Source of the DNA: Cylindrotheca closterium
Taxonomy: Eukaryota > Bacillariophyta > Bacillariophyceae > Bacillariales > Bacillariaceae
Assembly (NCBI GenBank): GCA_933822405.4
Contig: CAKOGP040000336.1
Span: 7,121-71,120, forward strand
Length of the DNA: 64,000 nt
Direction of reading: 5' to 3'
Shown here: in pieces, positions 21,701 through 32,301 of the stretch
Position numbering within the stretch: the stretch's first letter is position 1
How the letters are laid out: each line of letters begins with the position of its first letter
The notes under the pieces: generated by a model
Told to the model about the DNA's origin: nothing
The model's database searches: none
The model's input: the letters and a program-made list of their open reading frames with translations, nothing else
Program-made: the position numbers and the translations under genes

Positions 21701-22303
21701 TGAACCATCGTCTGCCAACGTCTTTTTGGTTCCTTTTTCAATGTCAGTATTTGATGATGTGTCATCTTCTTCGGATTGATGATGCCGATTGTCGTCATTG
21801 AAATCCTCACTTTCTTCGTTCTGCTGTACTATTGGTTCCTGTATTGATTGTACATCCACTGGCTGAGATGATGACGACGGTATTGCATCAGTCGGATTAT
21901 TCGTTATTGTTGACGTAGTGGTGAGATCCACCACAATAGCTTTTCCAGCAATAATATTAGCTTTTGGCTTATTCTTTTTTCCTGCTGCAGCAGCAGTTGT
22001 GGTTGTGGTTGTTGTTGTTGTTGTTAACCGATCATCGTCTCGAGCAACTCCAAAGGCTGTTGTTGTAGATCCTTGATTTATGAACGATGAAGATGATGGG
22101 TTCTCTTCTGTAGCTGCTGATGATGATGATGACGATGTTGATGTTTGGTCATGATCCTCGTTATTGACACCTTCCTGATGTGATGATGAAGACTGCTCGA
22201 TGGCTCTGACGACCACTGAGACATGAAAGTCTTGCTGGCAACCAAGAAATATCAATGCACCAAGAATCCAAAGTCGTATTCTACTTCGACTTTGAGTCGC
22301 CAT
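18742..22303 (-). CDS. PDAT/LCAT-family acyltransferase (phospholipid:diacylglycerol acyltransferase)
   Basis: Three exons read 5' to 3': 22303-19683, 19586-18930 and 18832-18742; introns of 96 and 97 bp begin GTAAGT and GTACGT and end CAG and TAG. Phases close to 1122 residues. Start is the ATG at 22303; a hydrophobic anchor (IRLWILGALIFLGC) follows. A long Ser/Thr/Asp-rich region with Thr runs precedes the catalytic domain. Family features: PPIFLIPGLASTRL (oxyanion region, near 360), VNCLRECLQL, the nucleophile elbow AHSMG (near 545), CGDGAVP carrying the Asp (exon 2) and EHKEATRNYDLL carrying the His across the exon 2/3 junction. A Gln-rich insert lies mid-domain. PDATs move an acyl chain from phospholipid to diacylglycerol, making triacylglycerol at the ER. 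Confidence 0.9.
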
Positions 22304-22439
22304 GCTGCAGCAGGCTGTGTGTATTGGTGGTGACAGATATGACAAGAACGGAACGATGATGCAAAACTCACATCAACAGAAACCGGAATCCTGTCATCAG
22401 TGACGTCAGATCAAATCTGAATACAACAGTGTAAAAGTT

Positions 22440-22511
22440 AGCTGGAAGGGAGAATCGAACTCCCGATCTTTTGATTACAAGTCAAATGCGTTACCACTGC
22501 GCCATTCCAGC
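22440..22511 (-). tRNA. tRNA-Thr (UGU)
   Basis: The minus strand reads a full cloverleaf: acceptor GCTGGAA/TTCCAGC, D arm GCG...CGC, anticodon stem TTTGA/TCAAA around loop CTTGTAA (anticodon TGT), T arm GGGAG TTCGATT CTCCC. The internal A box (TGGCGCAGTGG) and B box (AGTTCGATTCT) are present, and TTTT follows just downstream as a Pol III terminator. No intron. It lies between the PDAT and plastid-protein promoters. Confidence 0.95.
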
Positions 22512-22653
22512 ATTGTCACATCAATGATAAGTGCATGTATACAAAGCTTTATTGTGTGGTCAAAGCCATACGTACCCATTTCTGAGCCATCAAAGCAGAC
22601 AGCATAATAATATGAATCGTCAAGAACAAAAGCAAACTATTAAGTAAGGAAAC

Positions 22654-23391
22654 ATGATGATGAGGCGAGTAGCACAGTTGACGACGTTAGCTTCGATTCT
22701 TTATTCATCGCACTGTTTTGTTGTACCAGTCTCCAATGGAAACACAAGACATTCCACCCTCCCCTTGGCAGGTTTGTTGGACGAATATCTCATCTCCGAA
22801 GGTGACAACAAACTTCTGCCGAAGGAACAAGCAGTAGTAATCGCTAAAGACCCACCAATGACCACTGAATCAGTCTCGATTCAACAATATGAAGATTTGT
22901 TCCATTCTCTGATATTCTCGGGTGACACACGTGCTGATGTTGCACGGCAACTCGAACAGTGCACTGATTCCAAGTTCGCCGAATACCTTCAGACCACCTT
23001 GGACCAATCTCAAGACGAAGACGAAAAAGAAGGCTTGCAGGAACTAATGGATATGATTGCTCAAGTAGTGGTGGAAGAAAAAGAGTTGAAAGAACAACAG
23101 AAGATGGAAGAATTAAATTCCAAAGACGAAGCGGCAAAGGCTGAACGTCAGGCAGAACTCGAAAAGGAAGCGAACGAGAATAAGGTTGCTGCTAGTATAT
23201 CATCAGCTGCTCAATCATCCATGTCAAATGTAGATGTACTGAAGCAAGCGAATGCTATCGATGAGGCTGTAATGACCAATGTCATGTCCGATGATGAGAA
23301 GCCGTCGGATTTCATTTCGGATTGCCGAGAGGTTGTCAACTTGTCGCGTGGATTCAACAATAAGGGCCGAATGCGAGTTGGAGGAAGGTGA
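22654..23391 (+). CDS. Predicted plastid-targeted protein of unknown function
   Basis: Single exon, 245 residues, ATG start. The N-terminus is a signal peptide (TTLASILYSSHC) followed directly by Phe (FVVPVSNGN), the pattern of diatom bipartite plastid presequences. The mature part is helical and acidic, with a long charged region about residues 125-185 (EEKELKEQQKMEELNS and neighbours) likely to be coiled coil, and a Cys-containing C-terminal motif ending in GFNNKGRMRVGGR. I do not recognise a family. Confidence 0.7.
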   Translation: MMMRRVAQLTTLASILYSSHCFVVPVSNGNTRHSTLPLAGLLDEYLISEGDNKLLPKEQAVVIAKDPPMTTESVSIQQYEDLFHSLIFSGDTRADVARQLEQCTDSKFAEYLQTTLDQSQDEDEKEGLQELMDMIAQVVVEEKELKEQQKMEELNSKDEAAKAERQAELEKEANENKVAASISSAAQSSMSNVDVLKQANAIDEAVMTNVMSDDEKPSDFISDCREVVNLSRGFNNKGRMRVGGR

Positions 23392-24773
23392 GATATATAG
23401 TTTCATATGTATAAGATGAGAGAGATATAGTATGGATGTGAAGAAATAGGAAAGTCAAGAAGTAATCAAATTATTTCGAATTCGATTGATCTATTGATAT
23501 CTAATATGCTGATCATCCTGCCATCGCCTTTGTTAACCAAGGAACAGTGGCATTCTAGCCGTTGTCATTTAATTGTTGTCCATTCGTTGTAACAAAAAAG
23601 AGATTGTGATGGACTATTGCAGAAACATTGAAATGCCTGTTTTGGTAGTTCTGCCTCCTGCCCTAGCAAATTGAAACTTGCATCAATAATATAGTATCAG
23701 CAAGAGTTCCTGACGATATTGTAACACATTCTTCGTAACATACAGTAGTCAATGGGTGTATTATTGCGAGAGAAAATTGGACCAGATGCGACGGACTATG
23801 ATGAAGTCGATTGATTTCATCAACTTTGCCATCAGAAAAAGAACTCCATTGGAACCTTCAAAGCTGGAACAATATGGTGCGGGACCTTTGAAGCAAGCAT
23901 CATCATAAAGAATCCGATTAGTATCGGTACTCCTATACGTAGACTATAAGAAAAGGCATTATTTGCATCAATTGTTTTTTTTAAAATTTTTTATTTTTTG
24001 TGTCCATTGAATTTGTTTCCATTCAAAGATATATATGTTTTGATATACAGATTGGATGAGCACACATATGATATATGTATGCAACAACTGATGTGTCGTT
24101 TGTGCCGCCGTGCATTCTGTTTTTGAATATTATTGTGCACTCTTGTGAATGACTCGACTGGGAGATGGATGATTGCGTAGCTCCACTTGTTGGGCTCGCT
24201 TTGGCCTTGATATTGCAGTATGCATTGTAGGATATCTCTTTGATACGTTGATGAACATATATGATATGTATGTATTCGACAACCATTGTGTCGTCGTTGG
24301 TGCCGTGAGTTCTGCTTTAGAATCACATGCTCGACTTGAGCTTGATTTTTTTGGAGTTCGACTGTATAGCCTTGGTTGTAGTGTGTATTGTATTTCTTCC
24401 TTCAGACACCGATAAGATGAAGCTTTACCGCTGTTGCGCAGAAGCAACAAGGTACCAAAAAGTAGCAGCGGAAAGGACACATATCACATATCCTTCAGCA
24501 AGGAAACTATTTTCGAATAGCAGGCTGCAACCACAAGGATCTTTCACGGAAGCGCACCCTCCTCTTCCATCATTGTCCTTCTTTAACATGATAGTCAGTT
24601 GCGATTGCAAAGTGTTGGCCAACATTTTTCTGACAAAAGCCAAATAAAGGACACTGAAAGAAAAAAAAAGATTGCGCGTTTCGAGAAAAGGTCAGAGTGC
24701 GGAAGCGGCGGGTGCAGTATATGTTCTCCTAGAGAAGCAGTACAGGGCCTGCTTGAACAAGCGATCAGCAGCT
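23392..24773. other. Intergenic region with a degenerate tandem duplication
   Basis: About 1.4 kb with no supported gene. Sequence around 24020-24140 recurs in diverged form around 24225-24350: both contain ATATGATATATGTATG or a variant, then ACAAC, GTGTCGT, GTGCCG and a TTCTG / GACTCGACTT stretch. Short open frames on both strands track this repeat and are not convincing genes. Confidence 0.5.
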
Positions 24774-26216
24774 TTATTCTTGACCGGGCAAAAGTGTCTC
24801 GTTGGTTCGAAACATGACCGCGCATTCCCATTTGGTTTGAAACTCATTGATTGGAGTCCCAGGTATTTGTGCCTCGAGACGGAATGAGCGTTCCGTTCGC
24901 TCTCTCATTTCCTTGATCTTCTGGTCATATTGCTTCTTTGCCATCTTGCGCTTGTAAGAGCCAATAATTGTTTTCCCAGAGGATGGTGGAACGGTTCTTG
25001 GAGGAGGACCTTCTTGTCCAAGATAATCACAGCAGACCTTATTGAGGCAGAAATTCGGCAGTATTACCACAACCCAATAGTACTTGACTTTGCCAGGATA
25101 ATTTTCAAGCGCTCCCTCGACGGCAAGCTTGACAAGACTAGTCATGGTGCTGCTCACAACAGAAAGGGCCGAGATCCACATGCAGACCCAGCTTGAAAGT
25201 GCAGAGATCAAGTCAGTAAAGACTTGGACTCCGGGCTTGGTAGTTTCAATGGTTCGCATGAGCATATTAAGCTTGACAAGACTCATCATGACGCTGACGA
25301 AACTTGCAAGCATCCAGCTCATCATACAGGTCAATTCAGCAAAGACTGGGACACATGCCATGAGAGTAAACTTGAAACGACCAATGATGCTAGCCATTCC
25401 AAAAGAGGAGTAATTTGGAAGAATAGATGGCGACCATGGTGGCATCATGTTTCCCTCAGAGCGGAAGGTTTCGCTGATGGGAAGTTTGAGAATTTCTTGG
25501 CCCACAAAGGCAAAGACAGGTGTGATGCAATGGGCCAAGGCTTCTTCACAATAAGCTTCTTTGATGATCAAGTGTTGTGGACCAAAGGGAACCAATAAGT
25601 CGCTTGAGCCAAGAATGACCAGGTCGGTACAGGTAGAAACTCTGAGAACCAATTCTCGTGTAGCAAAGAGTACCAAGGATCGTGTTGCTCTCACGATAAT
25701 GGCTCGTGTGGCTCTGACAATGATGGCTCGTGTGGCCATAAGGACCAGATCGCGTGGAGCTCGGACAATGAGCTGTAGATAGGTTTCGCTGGTTGGAAGA
25801 GCAAAGATTTGGCTGTTGAGAACGGTGGCGTTGCCAATAAAGCTCTTGATTATGTTGGTGATCCCTCCAATAGCATCGGAAACGGTTCGACCGACTGCAG
25901 CAATGGAAATGGATCCGAAGATGGCTCGGACGCCTGCAACAATGGTGGTGGTTTGGGTGGCGATGACACTGTGGACTGCTGGTGCAACTGCAACTCGACT
26001 GATGAGCTGCTGAGCAATGACAGGCATGGCGGCGACGAGCATGACAATCAGAGTCAACGCAAGTGGCATGGTGATGGTGTTGATGATGGTGTTGATGATG
26101 TTGTTGTTGTTCATGAAAATGAAGGAAAACATCGTTGCGATAAAGTTGTTTGTTTGCTGGTAAGGATTGAGATCGATATCACACACAAAAGCTGGATGCT
26201 TTGTTTTTATGAGCAT
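24774..26216 (-). CDS. Unrecognised protein with signal peptide and hydrophobic repeats
   Basis: Single open frame of 480 residues starting at an ATG with G at -3; a second ATG follows at residue 29. A hydrophobic stretch at about residues 50-68 (MPLALTLIVMLVAAMPVIAQ) looks like a signal peptide or anchor. The middle contains repeats of RATRAIIV (about 165-195). Two related hydrophobic segments near 305 and 355 both end in SLVKL and may be an internal duplication. The C-terminus is basic (SYKRKMAKKQYDQKIKEMRE). No family is recognised, and part of the frame overlaps open frames on the other strand, so coding status is likely but not certain. Confidence 0.55.
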   Translation of the reverse strand: MLIKTKHPAFVCDIDLNPYQQTNNFIATMFSFIFMNNNNIINTIINTITMPLALTLIVMLVAAMPVIAQQLISRVAVAPAVHSVIATQTTTIVAGVRAIFGSISIAAVGRTVSDAIGGITNIIKSFIGNATVLNSQIFALPTSETYLQLIVRAPRDLVLMATRAIIVRATRAIIVRATRSLVLFATRELVLRVSTCTDLVILGSSDLLVPFGPQHLIIKEAYCEEALAHCITPVFAFVGQEILKLPISETFRSEGNMMPPWSPSILPNYSSFGMASIIGRFKFTLMACVPVFAELTCMMSWMLASFVSVMMSLVKLNMLMRTIETTKPGVQVFTDLISALSSWVCMWISALSVVSSTMTSLVKLAVEGALENYPGKVKYYWVVVILPNFCLNKVCCDYLGQEGPPPRTVPPSSGKTIIGSYKRKMAKKQYDQKIKEMRERTERSFRLEAQIPGTPINEFQTKWECAVMFRTNETLLPGQE

Positions 26217-26571
26217 TTCTGAGTGAATTCAAGATTGCAAGATGCACAGCACGGTCTTGGAAAGAAACGTTTTGTTGAAAAGTTTTGCGGGAGCGGTTTG
26301 CGAAACTTTCCACGCTTCAGTCATCGTCGCCAAAAAGAAACCGACTTCATCTGGCAGCTAAATTGCCAAGGAAAGAAAGCCAAAGCCGACTGTGTTCATT
26401 TATCATTCCTCGTGTGTTGAAAGGTTGTGGCGCCTCCATGGTTGAGATGAACACAAGAAACGCCACACAGTACTGGGGTGGTCAAGCAATAATCATCACC
26501 TGCTTGTTTTTTGAAACTACTGCGATGGTTTGCAGACATTGTAATTGATAAAATCGGCAAATCGACAGATC

Positions 26572-26656
26572 GGGGGTGTAGCTCAGGGGTAGAGCGTCCG
26601 CTTTGCATTACTGTCAAGACTGCGGAAGGTCAGGGGTTCGATTCCCCTCACCTCCA
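26572..26656 (+). tRNA. tRNA-Ala (UGC) with a 13-nt intron
   Basis: Acceptor GGGGGTG pairs with CACCTCC (one G-U), D arm GCTC...GAGC, T arm AGGGG TTCGATT CCCCT. The anticodon stem TCCGC/GCGGA encloses 20 nt instead of 7. Taking TTTGCA as positions 32-37 leaves a 13-nt insert before position 38, exactly where eukaryotic nuclear tRNA introns sit. Anticodon TGC. A and B boxes are visible and TTTT follows at about 26664. Confidence 0.9.
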
Positions 26657-27218
26657 CTATTCGTTTTGCATCTTGCATATGTATGAGTTTTGTCACGGAA
26701 GCGATAAACTTGAAACTGTACCGTGTACTGCTGGTTCAATACTTGAATACTTGCTGACACGCCACTGCAACATTGCCTCTGTTTCCTTTTTCGTCAACAA
26801 CTCTCGCCTATGATAGTCTAATCTCACGGTGTATTTGTTTTATTGTGCACTTGCGCGCGCCATCAAAAGGCATTTTTGGACTCCTTTGATTCATCATCCA
26901 GTATGACCGACCGCGAACACTTTGGAACTCATCATCATAACTTTTTCCGTTTCCAATAATACAAACTACAGTACAATCTCTCGAGCTCATGGTTGTTATT
27001 AATACAGGACCAATACTATAATAAGGGACAAAGGAATAAAAGGCGCAGCAACGCAAAAGAGACGAGCGTTTGGGTTGAAAGCGAGAAGAATGAAACTGCA
27101 TTGAAGCCGACGAATACAATCTTTTGCCTTAATTTGTTGTCGATTGATTCAGTCGTATATACTACATATACTATACATATCCTACATTGAATACATACAG
27201 ATCTTTACACACCAAGCA
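26657..27218. other. Intergenic region, nothing recognised
   Basis: Open frames on both strands are short and lack domains. This holds the 3' flank of the tRNA and upstream sequence of the RING gene. Confidence 0.5.
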
Positions 27219-27282
27219 CGATAGGATAGGATAGGATAGGATAGGATACGATACGATACGATACGATACGATACGATACGGT
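27219..27282. repeat. Pentanucleotide tandem repeat just upstream of a start codon
   Basis: About six GGATA-type units turn into about seven GATAC-type units, ending 20 bp before the ATG at 27302. It is in the 5' UTR or core promoter of the RING gene and could vary between alleles. Confidence 0.9.
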
Positions 27283-27301
27283 ACTTAAATACAAATATAA
27301 A

Positions 27302-27793
27302 ATGCCGGACGACTCCTTGTGGTATCTCATCATCATGGGAGGCTCCGGCCTAGTCTTGGTCTTTGTGGGCTGTTTCGTTGTTCCACTTATATCCTTTCTT
27401 TGCAAATTGCGATATCCGCCACTCTCGGAGGAAGAACAACGACGATTGAATGATGCCAACGATCAAACGTTGCAATCTTTGCTTCAACTTGTGGACAAGC
27501 AAGCTGTGGTAAGTCGGTATTCTGCAATGAATTATATTCATCGTGTCTGTATTATATATGTAGGATACTGTATATATGTATATTGAATACATATGTTTCA
27601 CTGTCGTCTCACATATGCTGCTTCTCACACCAATTTTTCACTTATTGCTGTCAGCATGTATCGGATGTTATGGATCGATCGAATAATACCGGTACAATTA
27701 GATACAATGGGCAGGATCCATCGAACCAAAATGACCTTTCCACGACTTTTGCAGCAGCACCCAATCACAAGTCACAAACAGGATCAGCATCAT

Positions 27794-27824
<31 letters not shown>

Positions 27825-28542
27825 ATCCTCAAAAAAGGGGTCATCAGTCAATAAGGGTTTCTTTTGCACAACTCTAATATCGACTGCCTTTGGCAATACT
27901 CATGATAACAATACGAGGAATTGCGGGAATAAGATTCATGGCAAGATGAAAGAGACGAAGCAAAAGAGGAGGAGGGACAATAAGAGTAAGTCCAACAAGA
28001 CGACAGATGAGTCACAACCAACATTATTGTCAAACGACGGTGGTAATGGTGACGAGGATTATGATGTCGAAGCTGCCAATGAGAAAGAAGGTACCAATAC
28101 GATGAAACAGCAACCAGTGGACGTCTTTTCAGAAAATGACAATGATGTTGCAGGTGACGTGGGTGAAAAGGCAGCAGGTGCTTCCACTACACCTTTGCAA
28201 TCGTTGGATGACCAACAACACCAGCCACAACGACGAGATCAAGATCAAAATTTCCTCGCCTCTTTGGATTCTCAGCATGATTCAAACAATAAGACTATTG
28301 GTACCACTTGTGCCATTTGTCTCGAAGAATATAATGATAATCATCATCATACAGAAGACGAGGTCGAACAACAAGAACAACAAATCATTTGCGCATCCGG
28401 TGGATGTTCGTCGCATTACTTTCACAAGAATTGCATGAAATCGTTGATACGATCACGTGCTCGAAAGGGAATCTACGAGGTGGTGCCATGTCCCATTTGT
28501 CGGTTGTCTTTTTTTGCGCCAACTACTTGGAATCTTCAAGTC

Positions 28543-28586
<44 letters not shown>

Positions 28587-29046
28587 AACAACAACTGGTA
28601 CTGGTACTGGTACTGGTACTAGTACTAGTATCAGTGGAGAGAATGCTGGTGGGAATCAACAACAAAGTTACAATAACAATGATGACACCATGGATGACGT
28701 GGGAACTACTATCAGAACGAACACAATCATATCGAATGAAGAAGCATCACCAGCAGGCGAAGCATCATCCACCAGTTCGGTTCCAGAACCATCATCATTA
28801 TCAGCATCAGCATCACTGTCATCATCACAATCACGACCATCCCAACCATCAGCGCCATCTTTGGAACGACACAATAATGGTACCAAGAGTACTAGTTCGG
28901 AAAATGATACCATTGTCAATTCCACTTGCGTCAGTGGGCCTACTGCTCATGATAATGGTAATGACAATACCAATGCCACTGTCACTCGGTCGAAGAAGAA
29001 TAAGAAAAAGAGCAAGAGAAAATCCAAGAAACCGACGCAAGAATAG
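27302..29046 (+). CDS. Membrane RING-H2 protein, probable E3 ubiquitin ligase
   Basis: Two exons, 27302-27508 and 27655-29046, with a phase-0 intron (GTAAGT...CTGTCAG), giving 532 residues. A transmembrane helix sits at about residues 7-30 (YLIIMGGSGLVLVFVGCFVV). The RING-H2 (about 265-325) reads CAIC, then CSSHYFHKNC (C-x2-H-x2-H-x2-C) and CPICR; the first two Cys pairs are separated by a His/Glu-rich loop longer than usual. Flanking regions are low-complexity: Ser, Gln, Asn (an AAC microsatellite at about 28543-28584 followed by GGTACT repeats) and a basic tail (KKNKKKSKRKSKK). RING-H2 domains recruit E2 enzymes to ubiquitinate substrates; substrate and membrane are unknown. Confidence 0.85.
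28541..28629. repeat. Coding AAC microsatellite followed by GGTACT repeat
   Basis: The (CAA/AAC)n run encodes an Asn tract, and the adjacent GGTACT units encode a Gly-Thr repeat, within the RING gene downstream of the RING domain. Confidence 0.9.
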
Positions 29047-29619
29047 AATATAGAAGCGGGAGATAGAGGACCGAGAGTAAAGTACTACAAGGTGATTGAC
29101 TATATATACTATAGAATCACTCAGCCCTGGTCATGACAATGATAACAATGATAAACACTTACTTATACAGTACTATTAGCCAGTATATGTCACATAATAT
29201 AGAACTTTTCTGAGTTTAGCAATTCTCAGACAAGTGATGGAATCCTTTCGTTTCCACCTAATAAGATCACAATACCTTAAAGAATATACACCGGTACTGT
29301 AGGTATAAAACAGTACATACTGTAGTAGTGGTATCGGAGTTTCACTGCGGTTTCGCACCCTCCAACCGTATCCGCATGCAGGAAGGATTTATCGTCACAG
29401 AACGTGCATGACTGTCGCATTATTTATGGGCATTGAAGTCACAAGCGTCATTTTGAAATTTTGATGTTCAGGCCCGCAAAATTCGAAAAACAGATGCATC
29501 GATTCTATATTTTATTTCTATACCGCGTACCGTACCGTATCCATCCGCTTATATTATACTATATTCATTCATTCATTCATCATACAATATAAAAGACTGA
29601 AGGCACACTATACTGTATA
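29047..29619. other. Intergenic region, nothing recognised
   Basis: AT-rich; an ATTC repeat lies near 29563-29580 just upstream of the next gene. Confidence 0.5.
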
Positions 29620-32161
29620 ATGCCAGCTCCCAACGACGCCGAACAAAGCAAAAACTCTGATAATGCTGATGATAAGGAACAAGCAGCGCTCGTACAAAAT
29701 GCTGATCTAGAAAATACGGCTGGAGATGATAATAAGACTCCCATGAATAATAACAATGACCTTTCACATCATAATCAACTTGATGATGACACCCACTTTG
29801 GTCGACGAAAGAAATACAATTCCATCAGCATGGATGGGGAATATGGAAAGCAACTCAAGAACAATGTTTTCAGTTTGATATACACCACCAAAGTCTCAAG
29901 CCCCAGTTTTGCTCTGGCCATCTTCTTTGTTCTATTTCAATCCGGGTTGTTGATTTTGGCACTTTTGGATTTGATAGAGTTCAATGATACGAACAATCCT
30001 CTTCGGGTTCCGACTGATGTTTCTCTGGAAGTTCGGATCACCAGTGTCATGTGCCTCATTTTGGCAATTCCTCTCTTTTGGGACTTGATGGATTCCATTG
30101 AGAGGCTTCAGCAGGGTGCTCCTCCTTCAGGATTGGATCATGCGCCTCCAGGTGCTTCCTCAGCGTACGTATATATATATATATACATGGCATATACTGT
30201 TCATATCGCCAGTCAGTCAACATCAGCACACATTGTCTAACTTTTGTGTATATACCACAGGAAATATTATTTTGCATTTTCCCTGCAATTGATTGTCGGA
30301 ATCTTGTATCAGATTGCCATGTTCATTCTTGTGGTGACGCCCAGCAGTGTAGTGGAAATGTTTCTAAACTTTGCGGCACTCGAGTTTATCACCGAAGTGG
30401 ACGAGATTGCCTTTGCTCTAGCAGTTCGAGGTTATTTGTCGAGTACCATGAAGGATTCTTGTATCGCTGTCACTCAGTTCAAGCTTCCACCGAACAAGGG
30501 CGGGCGATGGGTTCGTCGCGTCGTGTATTTCTTGGTGACGGCACTCATGTTGGGAATGTATGGTCGCATCTGGACGAGACAGAGAGCTGGAGCGTACGAT
30601 TGTACTCGCCTACAAGTACAATTTGGTGATGGATACAGTGAGTGAAATGCATTCGATTTATCAGGATGGCAATGCAGAATTATTTTTGTGTTGTAATAGA
30701 GATGATTCACTCACATCAATGCTTTTTCCTCGCAGTTACTACATTGCCTGCATTCTCAGGCTTCTATTCATATTCACGATCGGAGTATCATGATGGCCGC
30801 CCCGCCTACGTCGACGATAAGGGTCGCAGTGCCTTTCGATACTGCATCCATCAGGAGAGCGGGTACTGGGTATTCAATCACTTGAAAAATACAGATGTCA
30901 ACTCGATCAATGATATGTGCACCAACTACATCTCACGCTCTCCGTACACACCGGGCTATAACATTATGGATCTACCCAGCAGCACCTGGTTTACGAAGCG
31001 CAGTAGCACGGACAAACTAGAGTTTCCAGTGGACTACTTCACCATACGGTGAGTTGTTGATAATGATGGCCTTGTTGCTTTATTCCTTTCCCGACGGCTC
31101 ACCCATTATACTTGTTGCATTGATTCGTTGATTCATTCACTTGCAATAACACGATAGATGTACGGATTGCGATGAGACGAACTGCAACGGAGTCTGTGCG
31201 GACAATGGAGAGTGTGTTTGCAGCAAAAATCAGTATGGCGACAATTGCCAATTCATCGACCCCCCATGTCCCAAAACCAGCTACGATCATCGCGAACCGC
31301 CCTTTGTAGGAGCTGGTACATTCTATAGCTCCGAGTTTGATTTGTTGTTGAACCGAAATGGTGAACCAGCTTTTGCCTTTGGACGGCCCATCTACATCTT
31401 CAATGCTCATAATGTCACCGATGTCCTGTAAGTTCCAAGTGTTCGTTCATCATTCTTTGCCATGCATGCTGATCACTGCTTTCTTTACATTATGTGATTC
31501 TAATCACACACCTACTGCTATACTATAACTTCAGAATGAACTTTGGTAGAAGGTATTTCATGTTTTCGTTGAAAAAAGGGTTGGTTCCGTCATTGCAGGG
31601 CAAAGACTTGGCAACAATCGATGAACTTGAGGAACGAGCCATCATTGCCGAGTATTTGGAGAGTATTCACCCTTACTTTGACTGTAAGTGAAAACTGCTG
31701 ATGCCATTCCTCTGTTTGTCTCCTTTTGGGAGAATAAATCTCATTTCTTTCTTGTTTACTACTATACGTCAGGGATCGAACCTGAGTATGTCTCCACCAC
31801 CAACTCAACTTTGGCGCCTGCCACAAGACCAGCTTTCGTTAGCGCCCCTATTGACATTGGTACAGCTTCTGACAGTATATCACCACTTGGTTTGGCGTGG
31901 TGGCGAGTGGACGAAACCGTCGAGGTAGAGTTTGGAGAATATTACGATCTATACATACCAGGCCCGGCAGTCGAGACTACATTGGTCTGTGCCACATGCT
32001 CTCATAATCACCCCTGCAGTGTAGGGGGGAGTTGTAATATCTCCGCTGGCGTTTGTGTCTGCAGTTGTGACAATGCCACAGGAATTTGCTTCCAAGGTCC
32101 AACATGCGAAGTCGAGCCCCCTTGCATTGCAAATGAGACTTGTGTTATAATTACACCATAG
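29620..32161 (+). CDS. Multipass membrane protein with EGF-like Cys-rich region, paralogue A
   Basis: Six exons: 29620-30164, 30261-30637, 30736-31048, 31158-31427, 31535-31683, 31773-32161; all introns are GT-AG and phases close to 680 residues. The charged N-terminus (about 80 residues) precedes NVFSLIYTTK and hydrophobic segments around 87-110, 130-150, 182-215 and 270-290. Between the last two lies the family signature FLNFAALEFITEVDEIAFAL. Exon 3 carries FSGFYSYSRSEYHDGRPAY and FRYC...GYWVFN. Exon 4 opens an EGF-like module (CTDCDETNCNGVC...CQF). After FGRRYFMF comes WIEPEY, APIDIGTASDSISPLGL and a second Cys-rich EGF-like stretch. Related to the three genes at 33987-43672; opposite strand, shortest member. 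Function unknown. Confidence 0.82.
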
Positions 32162-32301
32162 GTAGAGACTGGTCTACGCTGCGGGTCGACGTCGAGTCTC
32201 ATTATTTTTGAAGTATAATACGTTGTGTAATGTTGTTCATATCTTTCTTTGTACATATTTGTTTTAGATTCCAGCAGCAAGTACAGTATACTATAGTAGT
32301 A

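Noticed and set aside
25809..26222. Plus-strand 137-codon Gly/Asp-rich frame
   Set aside because: Non-specific composition, antisense to a longer frame with a signal peptide; kept out for lack of support.
27650..27840. Possible CRISPR-like or regularly spaced repeat
   Set aside because: Only TCA/CAG microsatellites; the genome is eukaryotic.
28457..29053. 198-codon frame overlapping the RING gene
   Set aside because: Alternative frame of low-complexity repeats; the RING motif is in the other frame.
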